64,000 nt of DNA from JAWKVD01 sp041398225 (lineage in GTDB: Bacteria; Pseudomonadota; Alphaproteobacteria; Caulobacterales; Hyphomonadaceae). Positions 55,420 to 64,000 of the stretch are shown piece after piece (within the stretch, counting starts at the first letter, position 1; each line of letters opens with the position of its first letter). A program made the translations under genes and the position numbers. The notes below the pieces were generated by a model. It saw nothing but the letters and a program-made list of their open reading frames with translations, had not been told where the DNA came from and did not search any database. Location of the stretch: contig JAWKVD010000003.1 in the NCBI GenBank assembly GCA_041398225.1, forward strand, positions 269,557 to 333,556. The letters are read 5' to 3'.

Positions 55420-58400
55420 ATGCGCTTTTCGAAGCATCTCTACAGCGGCGCCGCTTTGGCCGTTTTCGCAGCGGGCATGGCGCCGGTGGCCATGGCTCAA
55501 ACAACCACGTCGGGCATCACCGGCACGGTGAAAGCCTCCGACGGCGCGCCGGTCGACGGCGCCGCGGTGGTCGTCACCGACACCCGCACGGGCCTGACCC
55601 GCGCCACGACGACCACGCCGGCCGGCAACTTCGACTTCCGCAACCTGAACGTCGGCGGTCCCTACACGGTCTCGGTCTCCGCGCCGAACCAGCAGCCGAC
55701 CCGCGTTGAAGGCATCGTCATCTCGCTCGGCGCTCCGACCGACCTGAACCTGTCCTTCTCCGGCACGGCGGCTCGCGACGTGATCGTCGTCAGCGCCCAG
55801 GAAGTGAACGCCCAGGACGCCGCCATCGGCCCGTCCAGCGTGTTCGGCCTGTCCACGCTGGAAAATTCGCCGGCGATCAACCGCGACATCAAGGACATCA
55901 TCCGCCTCGACCCGCGCGTCACGCTCGACTACGCGGCCGGCGGCGCTTCGGGCTCCAACGGCATCCAGTGCGGCGGCGCTCACACGCGCTTCAACTCGCT
56001 GACGGTCGACGGCGTTCGCTTGAACGACAACTTCGGCCTGAACACGAACGGCTACCCGACCGAACGCATCCCGTTCTCCTACGATGCGATCCAGCAGGTC
56101 GCGGTCGAACTGGCTCCGTTCGACGTTCAGTACGGCGGCTTCACGGCCTGTAACATCAACGCCGTCACCAAGTCGGGCACGAACACGCTCCACGGCGGGT
56201 TCTTCTACGACTACACCGACGACGGCATGTTCGGCGACAGCACGGACGGCATCAAGCGCGACCTCGGCTCGTTCGACGAGAAGCGCTACGGCGCGACGCT
56301 CAGCGGCCCGATTATTCCGAACACGCTGTTCTTCTTCGCCGCCTACGAAAAGTTCGAAGGCGCGAACATCTTCGGTAAGCAACCTGGCGACGTCGGTCTG
56401 TCCGACGCGGCCTACCAGAACGTTCTCGACATCGCGACCAACCAGTACGGCTACACCGTCGGCGGTCTGCCGACCTCGATCCCGGTCGAGGACGAGAAGT
56501 TCTTCACCAAGATCGACTGGAACATCAACGACCGTCACCGTGCGGCGTTCACCTACATGTACAACGACGGCTTCAACCTCTCGCCGTCGGACAGCAGCTC
56601 CAGCCAGATCGCCGACTACAACCACTTCTACGAGCGCGGCGCCGAGCTGAACGCCTACACCGCCTCGCTGTACTCTGACTGGACCGACGACTTCTCCACC
56701 GAAGTGCGCGTCTCCAACCTCAAGCTCGACAACCGTCAGACGCCGGTTTGGGGCTATGACAACTGGGGTGAAGTCCAGATCTCCGTGCCGCGCGACCTCG
56801 GCGGCACCGGCAACGTCACGGTCTATCTCGGCGCCGACGACTCCCGTCACGCCAACAAGCTCAACTACGAGATGTGGAACTACAAGCTGGCGGGCACCTA
56901 CCGTCTCGGCGACCACATCCTGACCGGCGGCTATGAACGCGAAGAATTCTCCGTGTTCAACCAGTTCATCCAGGAAGTCCTGGGCGAATGGCGCTTCTCG
57001 TCCCCGACCGACTTCGCCAACGGCGACTTCAACTACTTCGAGTACTCGAACGCGGTCGGCACCAACAACCCGGACGACGGCGCCGCCAGCTTCGGCTACG
57101 AGATCAACACTCTGTACTTCCAGGACGAGTGGACGGTTAACGACGTCCTCGATATCGTCGCCGGCCTCCGCTACGACTTCTACACGTCCAGCGACAAGCC
57201 GCGTTACAACCAGAACTTCGTCAACAACTACGGTTACGCGAACAACGAGAACATGGACGGCCGCGATATCCTGCAGCCGCGCCTTGGCTTCACCTGGTCG
57301 GCCGACGACAACGTCACGGTCCGCGGCGGTCTTGGCCTGTTCTCGGGCGGCAACCCGAACGTCTGGATCTCGAACGACTACTCGAACGACGGCGTGACGC
57401 TGGCCGACTACATCGTCCGCGGCGGCAACCTCGGCGACTACACCTACCCCGACACGGGCAACCCGTTCTTCGACGTTCCGCAGGAAGGCATCGACTACAT
57501 CGCCGGCGCGGCTGGCGTGGGTTCGGTGAACGCCCTGGATCCGAACTTCAAGATCCCGTCGGAATGGAAAGTCGCCCTCGGCACGACCATCAACTTCGAC
57601 ACCGGCAAGCCCTGGCTTGGCGACGACTGGACGGTCCAGCTGGACTTCCTCCACTCGAAAACCAACGAGTCGGCGGTCGTGATCCCGATCGGCTACACCC
57701 AGACCGACACGGCGCCTGACGGCCGTCCGATCTACGGACGTCCGCCGAGCAACACCAACGACTTCCTCCTGACGAACGCGGACGAGAAGGGCTCCTCGAC
57801 GGTCCTCTCCGCCCTGCTTCACAAGGACTATGGCAACGGCATCGACTGGTCGCTCGGCTACGCTCACACGGACGCCGAAGACACCAACCCGATGACCTCG
57901 TCGGTCGCGTACTCGAACTTCGCGAACTACACGACCTCCGACCCGATGCACATCGCCACGGCGACCTCGGACTACGAAGTGAAGAACCGCTTCACCTTCC
58001 AGTTCAACTGGGAGATCCCGTGGAAAGACCGTTGGGAAACCCGCTTCTCGCTGTTCGGTTCGGCTCAGGAAGGCGCGCCTTACTCCTACACCTTCGGGCG
58101 CAACAGCCTGATCGAGGGCGCCAACAACTCCAGCCGTCAGCTGGCCTACATCCCGACCGGCATCGACGACCCGCTGCTCACGAGCACCACGGCCGCCGGC
58201 GCCCAGGCGATCCAGGACCTGGTGGCCTTCGTGAACAGCCACGACGTCCTCAGCGAGTACAAGGGGCAGATCGCTCCGCGTAACGTCGGCAACGATGACT
58301 GGTACACGAAGTTCGACCTGCGTATCTCGCAGTCGATCCCGGGCTTCATGGCGGACGACAAGGCGGAAGCCTTCGTGGTGATCGAGAACATCGGCAACCT

Positions 58401-58587
58401 GCTCAACGACAGCTGGGGCATCCAGCGCGAGCACGGCTTCCCGGGTTCGGCCGAGCTGTACAACATCTCGGGCATCACCAACGGCCAGTACGTGGTCTCC
58501 GGCTTCAACTCCGCCGTGGACGACGACTCGATCGTGGTCGGCTCGTCGCTGTGGAACGTGCGCTTTGGCGTGAAGTACAACTTCTAG
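55420..58587 (+). CDS. Oar-like TonB-dependent outer-membrane receptor with carboxypeptidase-regulatory domain
   Basis: 1055-residue outer-membrane transporter. A signal peptide (SGAALAVFAAGMAPVAMAQ) is followed by a CarboxypepD_reg-like domain (SGITGTVKASDGAPVDGAAV; about 28-115), a plug region (NRDIKDIIRLDPRVTLDY, FNSLTVDGVRLNDNFGLNT) and a long beta-barrel rich in Asn/Tyr/Phe. It ends in NVRFGVKYNF, a typical barrel-terminal Phe. The start is the ATG at 55420 with GAGGGGAAG upstream. Codon use is strongly biased to C-ending codons, as in highly expressed genes. A clear terminator follows. Substrate (peptide, siderophore or polymer) unknown. Confidence 0.95.
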   Translation: MRFSKHLYSGAALAVFAAGMAPVAMAQTTTSGITGTVKASDGAPVDGAAVVVTDTRTGLTRATTTTPAGNFDFRNLNVGGPYTVSVSAPNQQPTRVEGIVISLGAPTDLNLSFSGTAARDVIVVSAQEVNAQDAAIGPSSVFGLSTLENSPAINRDIKDIIRLDPRVTLDYAAGGASGSNGIQCGGAHTRFNSLTVDGVRLNDNFGLNTNGYPTERIPFSYDAIQQVAVELAPFDVQYGGFTACNINAVTKSGTNTLHGGFFYDYTDDGMFGDSTDGIKRDLGSFDEKRYGATLSGPIIPNTLFFFAAYEKFEGANIFGKQPGDVGLSDAAYQNVLDIATNQYGYTVGGLPTSIPVEDEKFFTKIDWNINDRHRAAFTYMYNDGFNLSPSDSSSSQIADYNHFYERGAELNAYTASLYSDWTDDFSTEVRVSNLKLDNRQTPVWGYDNWGEVQISVPRDLGGTGNVTVYLGADDSRHANKLNYEMWNYKLAGTYRLGDHILTGGYEREEFSVFNQFIQEVLGEWRFSSPTDFANGDFNYFEYSNAVGTNNPDDGAASFGYEINTLYFQDEWTVNDVLDIVAGLRYDFYTSSDKPRYNQNFVNNYGYANNENMDGRDILQPRLGFTWSADDNVTVRGGLGLFSGGNPNVWISNDYSNDGVTLADYIVRGGNLGDYTYPDTGNPFFDVPQEGIDYIAGAAGVGSVNALDPNFKIPSEWKVALGTTINFDTGKPWLGDDWTVQLDFLHSKTNESAVVIPIGYTQTDTAPDGRPIYGRPPSNTNDFLLTNADEKGSSTVLSALLHKDYGNGIDWSLGYAHTDAEDTNPMTSSVAYSNFANYTTSDPMHIATATSDYEVKNRFTFQFNWEIPWKDRWETRFSLFGSAQEGAPYSYTFGRNSLIEGANNSSRQLAYIPTGIDDPLLTSTTAAGAQAIQDLVAFVNSHDVLSEYKGQIAPRNVGNDDWYTKFDLRISQSIPGFMADDKAEAFVVIENIGNLLNDSWGIQREHGFPGSAELYNISGITNGQYVVSGFNSAVDDDSIVVGSSLWNVRFGVKYNF

Positions 58588-58624
58588 AACTTCCCGCTCG
58601 AAAGAGTGCAGTAGCGTAGTCTGG

Positions 58625-58658
58625 AAGGGCGGCCCGCGAGGCCGCCCTTCTTGTTTTT
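58625..58658 (+). terminator. Rho-independent terminator of the TonB receptor gene
   Basis: A perfect 10-base stem (AAGGGCGGCC / GGCCGCCCTT, loop CGCGA) is followed by CTTGTTTTT. It lies about 38 bases after the receptor stop. Confidence 0.93.
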
Positions 58659-58742
58659 GGGCGGCCTCCAGCTCCCCAAAGACAGACCTCCCGTGCAGGC
58701 GAGGCGCTTCCGTCCGCCCGCCACTTGCTCTAGAGCGGCGTC

Positions 58743-59786
58743 ATGCAACAGCCCGACCCCGCCGCAGACCAAGCCTTGCCACCGCCGCCCGCCGAATGGG
58801 CGCCGCACGCCGCGATCTGGACGGCCTGGCCCGCCGACGCTGAAATCTGGCCCGGCGCCTTCGAGGAGGCGCGCGCGCAGGTCGCCGCCATGGTGCGGCT
58901 GCTGGCCGAGCCGGGTCCGGACGGCCGCCCGGGCGACAGGGTTCGCGTTCTGGCGCATGGCGAGGAGGCCGTCGCCTCGGCGACCGCCCTGGTCGGCGAC
59001 GTCGCCGAGATCGTTCCGGCGGCCTATGGCGATATCTGGCTGCGCGACATCGGCCCGATCTTCCGCAGCGAGGACGCCTGCACCGTCTTCGCCTTCAACG
59101 GCTGGGGCGAGAAATACGTCTACCCCCACGACGACACCGCCGCCGCGCGCATCGCGGGTCTGGCCGGCGCCCGTATCCGCGGATGGGATTTCGTGCTCGA
59201 AGGCGGCGGCCTCGACTGGGACGGGGAGGGCACGGTCCTCACCACCCGCGAATGCCTGCTCAATCCCAATCGCAATCCCGGCCACACGCAGGAGGATGTC
59301 GAGCGCATGCTCAGCGAAGCGCTCGGGATCGGCAAGGTGATCTGGATCGATCGCGGCCTGCTCAACGATCATACCGACGGCCATGTCGACAACATCGCCC
59401 GCTTCGTCGCGCCCGGTCTGGCGGTGGTCCAGTCGCCCTCCGGCGACGACGATCCCCACGCCGAACGCCTCGCCGAAATCGCCGCCGCCGTGCGCGAGGC
59501 GCGCGATGCGCGCGGCCGCCGGCTGCAGGTGAAGGAGATCCCCTCTCCGGGCCGCGTGCTCGGGCTCGACGGCGAGGTGGTTCCCGCCAGCCACATGAAC
59601 TTCATCATCGGCAACGCCAGCGTGGTCGTGCCCACCTATGGCGACACGCCCCAGACGGCGGCGGCGATCGAGGCGTTGCAGGCGCTGTTCCCGGACAGGC
59701 GTGTGGTCGGTTCGCCGGCTTCCTATATCCTGTCCGGCGGCGGCGCGTTCCACTGCATCACGCAGCAGCAGCCGGCGGGCCGATAA
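58743..59786 (+). CDS. aguA: Agmatine deiminase
   Basis: 347-residue porphyromonas-type peptidyl-arginine-deiminase-fold enzyme converting agmatine to N-carbamoylputrescine. Motifs are YGDIWLRDIGPIF, LEGGGLDWDGEGT, NDHTDGHVDNIARF (catalytic His) and GGGAFHCITQQQP with nucleophile Cys338. The start is the ATG at 58743. The next gene is the amidase for the second step, 55 bases downstream. Confidence 0.95.
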   Translation: MQQPDPAADQALPPPPAEWAPHAAIWTAWPADAEIWPGAFEEARAQVAAMVRLLAEPGPDGRPGDRVRVLAHGEEAVASATALVGDVAEIVPAAYGDIWLRDIGPIFRSEDACTVFAFNGWGEKYVYPHDDTAAARIAGLAGARIRGWDFVLEGGGLDWDGEGTVLTTRECLLNPNRNPGHTQEDVERMLSEALGIGKVIWIDRGLLNDHTDGHVDNIARFVAPGLAVVQSPSGDDDPHAERLAEIAAAVREARDARGRRLQVKEIPSPGRVLGLDGEVVPASHMNFIIGNASVVVPTYGDTPQTAAAIEALQALFPDRRVVGSPASYILSGGGAFHCITQQQPAGR

Positions 59787-59841
59787 CCCCCGCCGATAGA
59801 CCCCCGAAGGCCCCGCCCGCGCGGGCTCTGGAGACGGACAC

Positions 59842-60708
59842 ATGGCGAGAACCCTGAAACTGGCGGTCATCCAGTCCGCGCTGTCGGACGACATCGACGC
59901 CAACATCGAACGCATCGGCGGTTTCGTGCGCGAGGCCGCCGCCCGGGGCGCCGATGTGGTGCTGCCCTCCGAGCTGTTTCAGGGGCATTATTTCTGCACC
60001 ACCCAGGAAGAGGCGCATTTCGCCCGCGCCCATCCGTGGCGCTCGCATCCCTGCGTCACGGCGATGGCGAAACTGGCCGGCGAGCTTGGCGTGGTCATCC
60101 CCGTGTCGATCTACGAAAAGGCCGGTCCGGCCTATTTCAACTCTGTGGTGATCGCCGACGCCGACGGCGAACTCCTCGGCGTCTACCGCAAATCCCACAT
60201 CCCTGACGGCCCCGGCTATCAGGAGAAATTCTATTTCCGCCCCGGCGACACCGGCTTCCGCGTCTGGAACACCAAGAAGGGCAGGATCGGCGTCGGCATC
60301 TGCTGGGACCAGTGGTTCCCTGAAACGGCGCGGGCGATGGCGCTGCAGGGCGCGGATGTGCTGCTCTATCCCACCGCCATCGGATCGGAGCCGCAGGACC
60401 CGGCGATGGACACCGCCGCGCGCTGGCGCCGGGCGATGCAGGGCCATTCGGTGTCCAACGTCATCCCGGTCGCGGCGGCCAACCGTGTCGGCGTCGAGAA
60501 CGGTCAGAATTTCTACGGCACCTCCTTCATCACCGACGAGGTCGGCGAAGTGATCGCGGACCTTGATCGCACGGAGGAGGGCGTCGCCCTCGCCGAGGTC
60601 GATCTCGACCGCATCGATCAGGCGCGCGCCGCATGGGGCTTCTTCCGCGACCGGCGCACGGATCTCTACGGTCCGCTGCTCGCGCCTTTCTCCGAAGACG
60701 GCGAATAG
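59842..60708 (+). CDS. aguB: N-carbamoylputrescine amidase
   Basis: 288-residue nitrilase-superfamily enzyme releasing putrescine, CO2 and ammonia. The catalytic triad is visible as Glu in VLPSELFQGH, Lys in VYRKSHIPDGPGYQEK and Cys in GVGICWDQWFPE. The start is the ATG at 59842 with GGAGACGG upstream. It follows aguA and precedes murI by 46 bases, suggesting one transcription unit. Confidence 0.96.
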   Translation: MARTLKLAVIQSALSDDIDANIERIGGFVREAAARGADVVLPSELFQGHYFCTTQEEAHFARAHPWRSHPCVTAMAKLAGELGVVIPVSIYEKAGPAYFNSVVIADADGELLGVYRKSHIPDGPGYQEKFYFRPGDTGFRVWNTKKGRIGVGICWDQWFPETARAMALQGADVLLYPTAIGSEPQDPAMDTAARWRRAMQGHSVSNVIPVAAANRVGVENGQNFYGTSFITDEVGEVIADLDRTEEGVALAEVDLDRIDQARAAWGFFRDRRTDLYGPLLAPFSEDGE

Positions 60709-60754
60709 GAGCGCACGGCGTGTCGCCGACCGGTCCGGACGCGGCGCTTTCTCG

Positions 60755-61555
60755 ATGACCCGCGCGCTGGTGTTCGACAGCGGCGTGGGCGGGCTCACCA
60801 TTGCGCGGGCGCTCGCCGCCATGGCGCCGGACTGGACCGTCGATTATGCGGCCGACGCCGGCTTCTTTCCCTATGGCGTGAAAACCGACGAGGAATTGCG
60901 CGCGCGGCTGCCGGCGCTGTGCGCCGGGCTGGTGGCGAAGGCCCGGCCGGATGTTCTGGTCATCGCCTGCAACACCGCCTCCACCCTGTCTCTGGCCGAC
61001 ATCCGCGCCAGCGTGGCCTGTCCCGTGGTCGGCACGGTGCCGGCCATCAAGCCCGCCGCCGAGCAGACCCGAACCGGCGTGATCGGCGTGCTGGCGACGC
61101 CGGGAACCGTCCGCCGCGCCTATCTCGACGATCTCGAGCGCGATTTCGGGCGAGGCATGAAGATCGTGCGGCGCGGATCGGCCGGGCTGGTCGACATCGC
61201 CGAGCGCGCGGCGCGGGGCATGGCGGTCGATCGCGCGCGCGTGGCCCAGGCGGTCGCGCCCATGTTCGAAGGCGCGGGCCGCCACATCGACGTGGTCGTT
61301 CTGGCCTGCACGCACTTTCCGCTGATCCGCGACGACATCGCGAAGGCCTGTCCGCCCGGCGTCACGCTGATCGACACCGGCGAGGCGGTGGCCCGGCAGG
61401 CGATGCGCGTGGCGCGCGAAACCGGCGCCGGCTCGAACCGCCCGAACCCGGCGGCGCCCATCGCCTACGTCACCGGCGGCGCCGCGAACAAGGCGGCGAT
61501 GCAGCCCGTGCTGCGTCGTTTCGGCTATAACGCCGTCGAAGTTGTTGACCTCTAG
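60755..61555 (+). CDS. murI: Glutamate racemase
   Basis: 266-residue cytosolic enzyme making D-glutamate for peptidoglycan. Motifs are VFDSGVGGLTIARAL, VIACNTASTLSL (first catalytic Cys) and LACTHFPLIRDDI (second Cys). The start is the ATG at 60755 (MTRALVFDSG). It sits between aguB and the patatin gene on the same strand. Confidence 0.95.
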   Translation: MTRALVFDSGVGGLTIARALAAMAPDWTVDYAADAGFFPYGVKTDEELRARLPALCAGLVAKARPDVLVIACNTASTLSLADIRASVACPVVGTVPAIKPAAEQTRTGVIGVLATPGTVRRAYLDDLERDFGRGMKIVRRGSAGLVDIAERAARGMAVDRARVAQAVAPMFEGAGRHIDVVVLACTHFPLIRDDIAKACPPGVTLIDTGEAVARQAMRVARETGAGSNRPNPAAPIAYVTGGAANKAAMQPVLRRFGYNAVEVVDL

Positions 61556-61595
61556 CGCCAAGTCGCGCTCCATGGCTCCAACAACGGGAGCCGCC

Positions 61596-62822
61596 GTGTC
61601 CGATCCGGTCAAACCAAGGCAGGTAAACCTTGCGCTGCAGGGCGGCGGGTCGCATGGCGCGTTTTCCTGGGGCGTTCTCGACCGCCTGCTTGAAGACGAC
61701 CGCATCGAGATCGAGGCCATCACCGGCGCGTCCGCCGGCGCGATGAACGCCGTGGCGCTGGCGGCCGGCTTCGCGGTCGGCGGCAAGGAAGACGCCCGCC
61801 GCACCCTTCAGGCGTTTTGGGACGGCGTGCTCATGGAGGCGCAGACCAGTCTTCTGCGCCGCTCCCCGCTCGAGGCGATGCTCAGCGGCTGGAACATGGA
61901 CACCTCGCCGGCCTACGTCATGATGGATCTGGTGACGCGCATCGCGAGCCCGTACGACTACAATCCGCTCAACATCAATCCGCTGCGCGAACTGCTGGTT
62001 CAGCTGATCGACTTCGAGGCCGTGCGCGCCTCGAAGGTGAAGACCTACATCTCCGCCACCAATGTCGAGACCGGCCGCGCCCGCGTCTGGAACCAGAGCG
62101 AGATCGATGTCGATCACGTCATGGCCTCGGCCTGCCTGCCATGGCTGTTCCAGGCGGTGGAGATCGACGGCGTGCCCTACTGGGACGGCGGCTTCACCGG
62201 CAACCCGGCGCTGTGGCCGCTGTTCGAGGACAGCGCGTCCGACGATGTGGTGCTGGTGCAGATCAATCCGATCACCCGGCCCGGCGCCCCGACCTCGGCG
62301 CGCGAGATCATCAACCGCATCAACGAGATCACCTTCAACGCCTCGCTCCTGCAGGATCTGCGCGCGGTGGATTTCGTCGCCCGCCTGCTCGACGCCGGAC
62401 GCCTCGAAGACACCGGCTATCGCCACGTGCTGATGCACATGATCGAGGACGAAGCCACGCTTTCGGCCCTCGGCGCGTCCTCCAAGTTCAATGTCGAACC
62501 GGGTTTCATCGCCATGCTGTTCGAGCACGGGCGCAAGGCCGCCGACAGCTGGCTGGACAGGAACTTCCGCCATCTCGGCGTCAAGTCCACGGTCAACATC
62601 CGCAGGATGTTCCAGGGCGAGGAAGACAGCCTCGACGGCGCCCGCCTCAAGCCGCCGCGCGGCAAGGCGCCTGCCGCCAAAGCCTCTGCCAAGACTCCGG
62701 CTGCCAAGACTCCGGCTGCCAAGACTCCGGCTGCCAAGACCCCCGCTGCGAAGTCGGCGCCGAAGAAGAAACCCGCGCCCGCCCGTGCGCCGGCCAGGCG
62801 CAAGCCCAAGGCGGCCGAATAG
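61596..62822 (+). CDS. Patatin-like phospholipase with Lys/Ala/Pro-rich tail
   Basis: 408-residue serine acyl hydrolase. The oxyanion loop is LQGGGSHGAFSWG, the nucleophile elbow GASAGAMNA and the catalytic Asp in YWDGGFTGNP. The last 60 residues are a basic low-complexity tail with repeated AAKTP units and then KKKPAPARAPARRKPK, resembling histone-H1-like tails. The start is GTG at 61596 with GGGAG five bases upstream; the ATG at 61572 is the alternative. It follows murI by 40 bases. It cleaves acyl esters, probably phospholipids or storage polymers. Confidence 0.92.
   Translation: MSDPVKPRQVNLALQGGGSHGAFSWGVLDRLLEDDRIEIEAITGASAGAMNAVALAAGFAVGGKEDARRTLQAFWDGVLMEAQTSLLRRSPLEAMLSGWNMDTSPAYVMMDLVTRIASPYDYNPLNINPLRELLVQLIDFEAVRASKVKTYISATNVETGRARVWNQSEIDVDHVMASACLPWLFQAVEIDGVPYWDGGFTGNPALWPLFEDSASDDVVLVQINPITRPGAPTSAREIINRINEITFNASLLQDLRAVDFVARLLDAGRLEDTGYRHVLMHMIEDEATLSALGASSKFNVEPGFIAMLFEHGRKAADSWLDRNFRHLGVKSTVNIRRMFQGEEDSLDGARLKPPRGKAPAAKASAKTPAAKTPAAKTPAAKTPAAKSAPKKKPAPARAPARRKPKAAE
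62699..62752 (+). repeat. 15-base tandem repeat inside the lipase gene
   Basis: GCTGCCAAGACTCCG is repeated three times (62700-62744) with a fourth diverged copy after it (GCTGCCAAGACCCCC). It encodes the AAKTP units of the protein tail. Copy number could change by slippage without shifting the frame. Confidence 0.85.
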
Positions 62823-62837
62823 CCCCGCCCAAACCCG

Positions 62838-64000
62838 CTACAGGAAATCCAGCTCGCGCGGATCGCCGCCCAGCCAGGCGTGCTCCGTCTCCACCGCCAG
62901 GAACAGCCCGCCCAGCGCCAGCACCGAAAGCCCTTCGCCAGCTGCGCGCGCCTTCGCGATGCGCGCCGCCTCGATCGTGTCCGCCGCCAGCGTCACGTCC
63001 TTGCCCGCGAAGACCTGCGCGAAGCTCTCCACCGGCGCGCCGGACTTGAACGCGCAGGTCAGGATGAACCGGTCGAAGCGCGCCGCGACCAGCTCCGCGA
63101 TCTTCGCCACGTCCTTGGTCGCCGAAACGCCGAACACCACCAGCGTGCGCTCGCGCGGCGCGAACTCCAGATAGGCGCGCGTCACCAGGTCGACCGCCAG
63201 CGGCGTGTGCCCGACATCGATCCAGAGGTCCGGGTCCGACGCCACATGCTCCAGCCGCCCCGGCCATTTCATCGCCGCCAGCGCGTCCGTCTCCTCGCGC
63301 GAAGGCGGCGCGGACGGATCGTCGCCGCGATAGATCCGCGCCAGCGCCAGCGCGGTCAGCGCGTTGTCGATCTGGTGGCGCCCGGCCAGCGCAAGCCGCA
63401 TCGCGATCGGCTCGCCAGACGCATCCGCAGTCGCATTTGAAGTCGCGCCCGCCGGCGTCAGCGTGAACGCGACGCCGTCCGCGCGGTTGGCCACATCCCC
63501 AACCTCGAAATGATCGCCGCAGAACACGGCGCGCTTGTCGCCCAGCGCGCAATAGGTCGCGATGCGTTCGCGCAGCGCGGGCGGAACCTCCGCCGAAACC
63601 GCCAGAACGCCGCCGGGCCGCAGCGCGTCGATCTTGTCGTAGGCGATCAGCTCCTCGGTGGCGCCCAGAATCTGCGTGTGCTCCAGCTCGATCGAGGTCA
63701 GGCCCACAAGGCCGGCGCGCAGCGTCCGCACCGGGTCGTAGCGCCCGCCAATGCCCGCCTCCCACACGATCACGTCGGGCGTCTCCTCGCCGAACCACAT
63801 CACCGCCATCAGGAACAGAAACTCGAACGCGCCCAGCCGGTCGCCGTCCGGCAGCGTCTCGTTGAACGCCAGCACCGTGGCGGCGTGGCGCTCGAACGCC
63901 TCTTGCGGAATCCGCCGCTCGCCGATCAGGAAGCGCTCGCGAACGCTGAACAGGTGAGGCGAGGTGAAACACCCGGCCGAAAGGCCGCGCGCGCCCAGCA
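62838..64000 (-). CDS. folC: Bifunctional folylpolyglutamate/dihydrofolate synthase (5' end cut by window)
   Basis: Mur-ligase-fold enzyme adding glutamate to dihydropteroate and folates. About 387 C-terminal residues are present; the start is beyond the right edge. Motifs are GCFTSPHLFSVRERF (family signature), VIVWEAGIGGRYDPVRTL, SIELEHTQILGATEELIAYDK, GRHQIDNALTALAL and WPGRLEHVASDPDLWIDVGH. It is convergent with the patatin gene, with 15 bases between stops. Confidence 0.93.
   Translation of the reverse strand, partial: LGARGLSAGCFTSPHLFSVRERFLIGERRIPQEAFERHAATVLAFNETLPDGDRLGAFEFLFLMAVMWFGEETPDVIVWEAGIGGRYDPVRTLRAGLVGLTSIELEHTQILGATEELIAYDKIDALRPGGVLAVSAEVPPALRERIATYCALGDKRAVFCGDHFEVGDVANRADGVAFTLTPAGATSNATADASGEPIAMRLALAGRHQIDNALTALALARIYRGDDPSAPPSREETDALAAMKWPGRLEHVASDPDLWIDVGHTPLAVDLVTRAYLEFAPRERTLVVFGVSATKDVAKIAELVAARFDRFILTCAFKSGAPVESFAQVFAGKDVTLAADTIEAARIAKARAAGEGLSVLALGGLFLAVETEHAWLGGDPRELDFL

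Noticed and set aside
55417..58434. 1005-codon open frame on the minus strand
   Set aside because: Antisense to the TonB receptor; Val/Asp/Arg-rich without motifs. A codon-bias artefact of the receptor gene.

Overview
The window is a GC-rich piece of a bacterial chromosome, almost certainly from an alphaproteobacterium of the Caulobacterales/Hyphomonadaceae/Maricaulaceae type. The signs are an RpoH sigma factor preceded by a heat-shock-type promoter, an Oar-like TonB-dependent receptor, an outer-membrane-rich lipoprotein repertoire, a PTR1/FolM-like pteridine reductase, a flavin-containing (BVMO-type) monooxygenase, a P450, and strong G/C bias at third codon positions. Gene density is high. 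No rRNA, tRNA, CRISPR array, phage gene or transposase was recognised.

Layout. 1-9.8 kb: truncated KimA-like permease, ABC-F ATPase, a His-rich small ORF, a pteridine pair (QueD/PTPS-like without the usual Cys, plus a FolM-like reductase), EF-hand lipoprotein, membrane-anchored SNase-type nuclease, purA, AGCS symporter. 10-18 kb: PQQ/cytochrome c lipoprotein dehydrogenase, NDP-sugar epimerase-like protein with lost active site, TrmH-family methylase, TIR protein, P450, rpoH. 18-26 kb: DUF3445 and HEAT-like pair, 2OG-Fe(II) oxygenase, several secreted or membrane proteins of unknown function around a SRAP homologue whose four catalytic residues are all replaced, RcnB-like protein, MarR-GNAT fusion. 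26-29.5 kb: the odd part. It holds interspersed repeats with hairpins, then slyX and a cupin lipoprotein gene, each with an apparent one-base lesion near its 3' end, then an AT-richer stretch with two adjacent decayed genes. 29.5-32.3 kb: a TPP riboswitch in front of a PH-domain membrane protein and thiC. 32.3-44.7 kb: ArsC, small membrane and heme proteins, double-receiver protein, GNATs, HAD hydrolase, acyl-CoA synthetase plus flavin monooxygenase, a PcfJ-like protein, SelO. 44.8-55 kb: hybrid histidine kinase, acetyl-CoA synthetase, ferredoxin-NADP reductase, orphan efflux adaptor, ArnT-like glycosyltransferase. 55-64 kb: Oar-like TonB receptor with a clear terminator, agmatine-to-putrescine genes (aguA, aguB), murI, patatin-like lipase, truncated folC.

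How genes work together. Supported groupings are the riboswitch-led thiC operon (ATGA overlap), the HEAT-like/DUF3445 pair (ATGA overlap), slyX-cupin (GTGA overlap after frame correction), the pteridine pair, the acyl-CoA synthetase/monooxygenase pair and aguA-aguB-murI-patatin. The most unusual items are the catalytically dead SRAP homologue, the TIR protein with a PH-like C-terminal domain, the Cys-less pterin synthase beside a pteridine reductase, the riboswitch-controlled unknown membrane protein, and the cluster of broken genes at 26.9-29.3 kb, which is either real decay of an accessory cassette or local sequence error.
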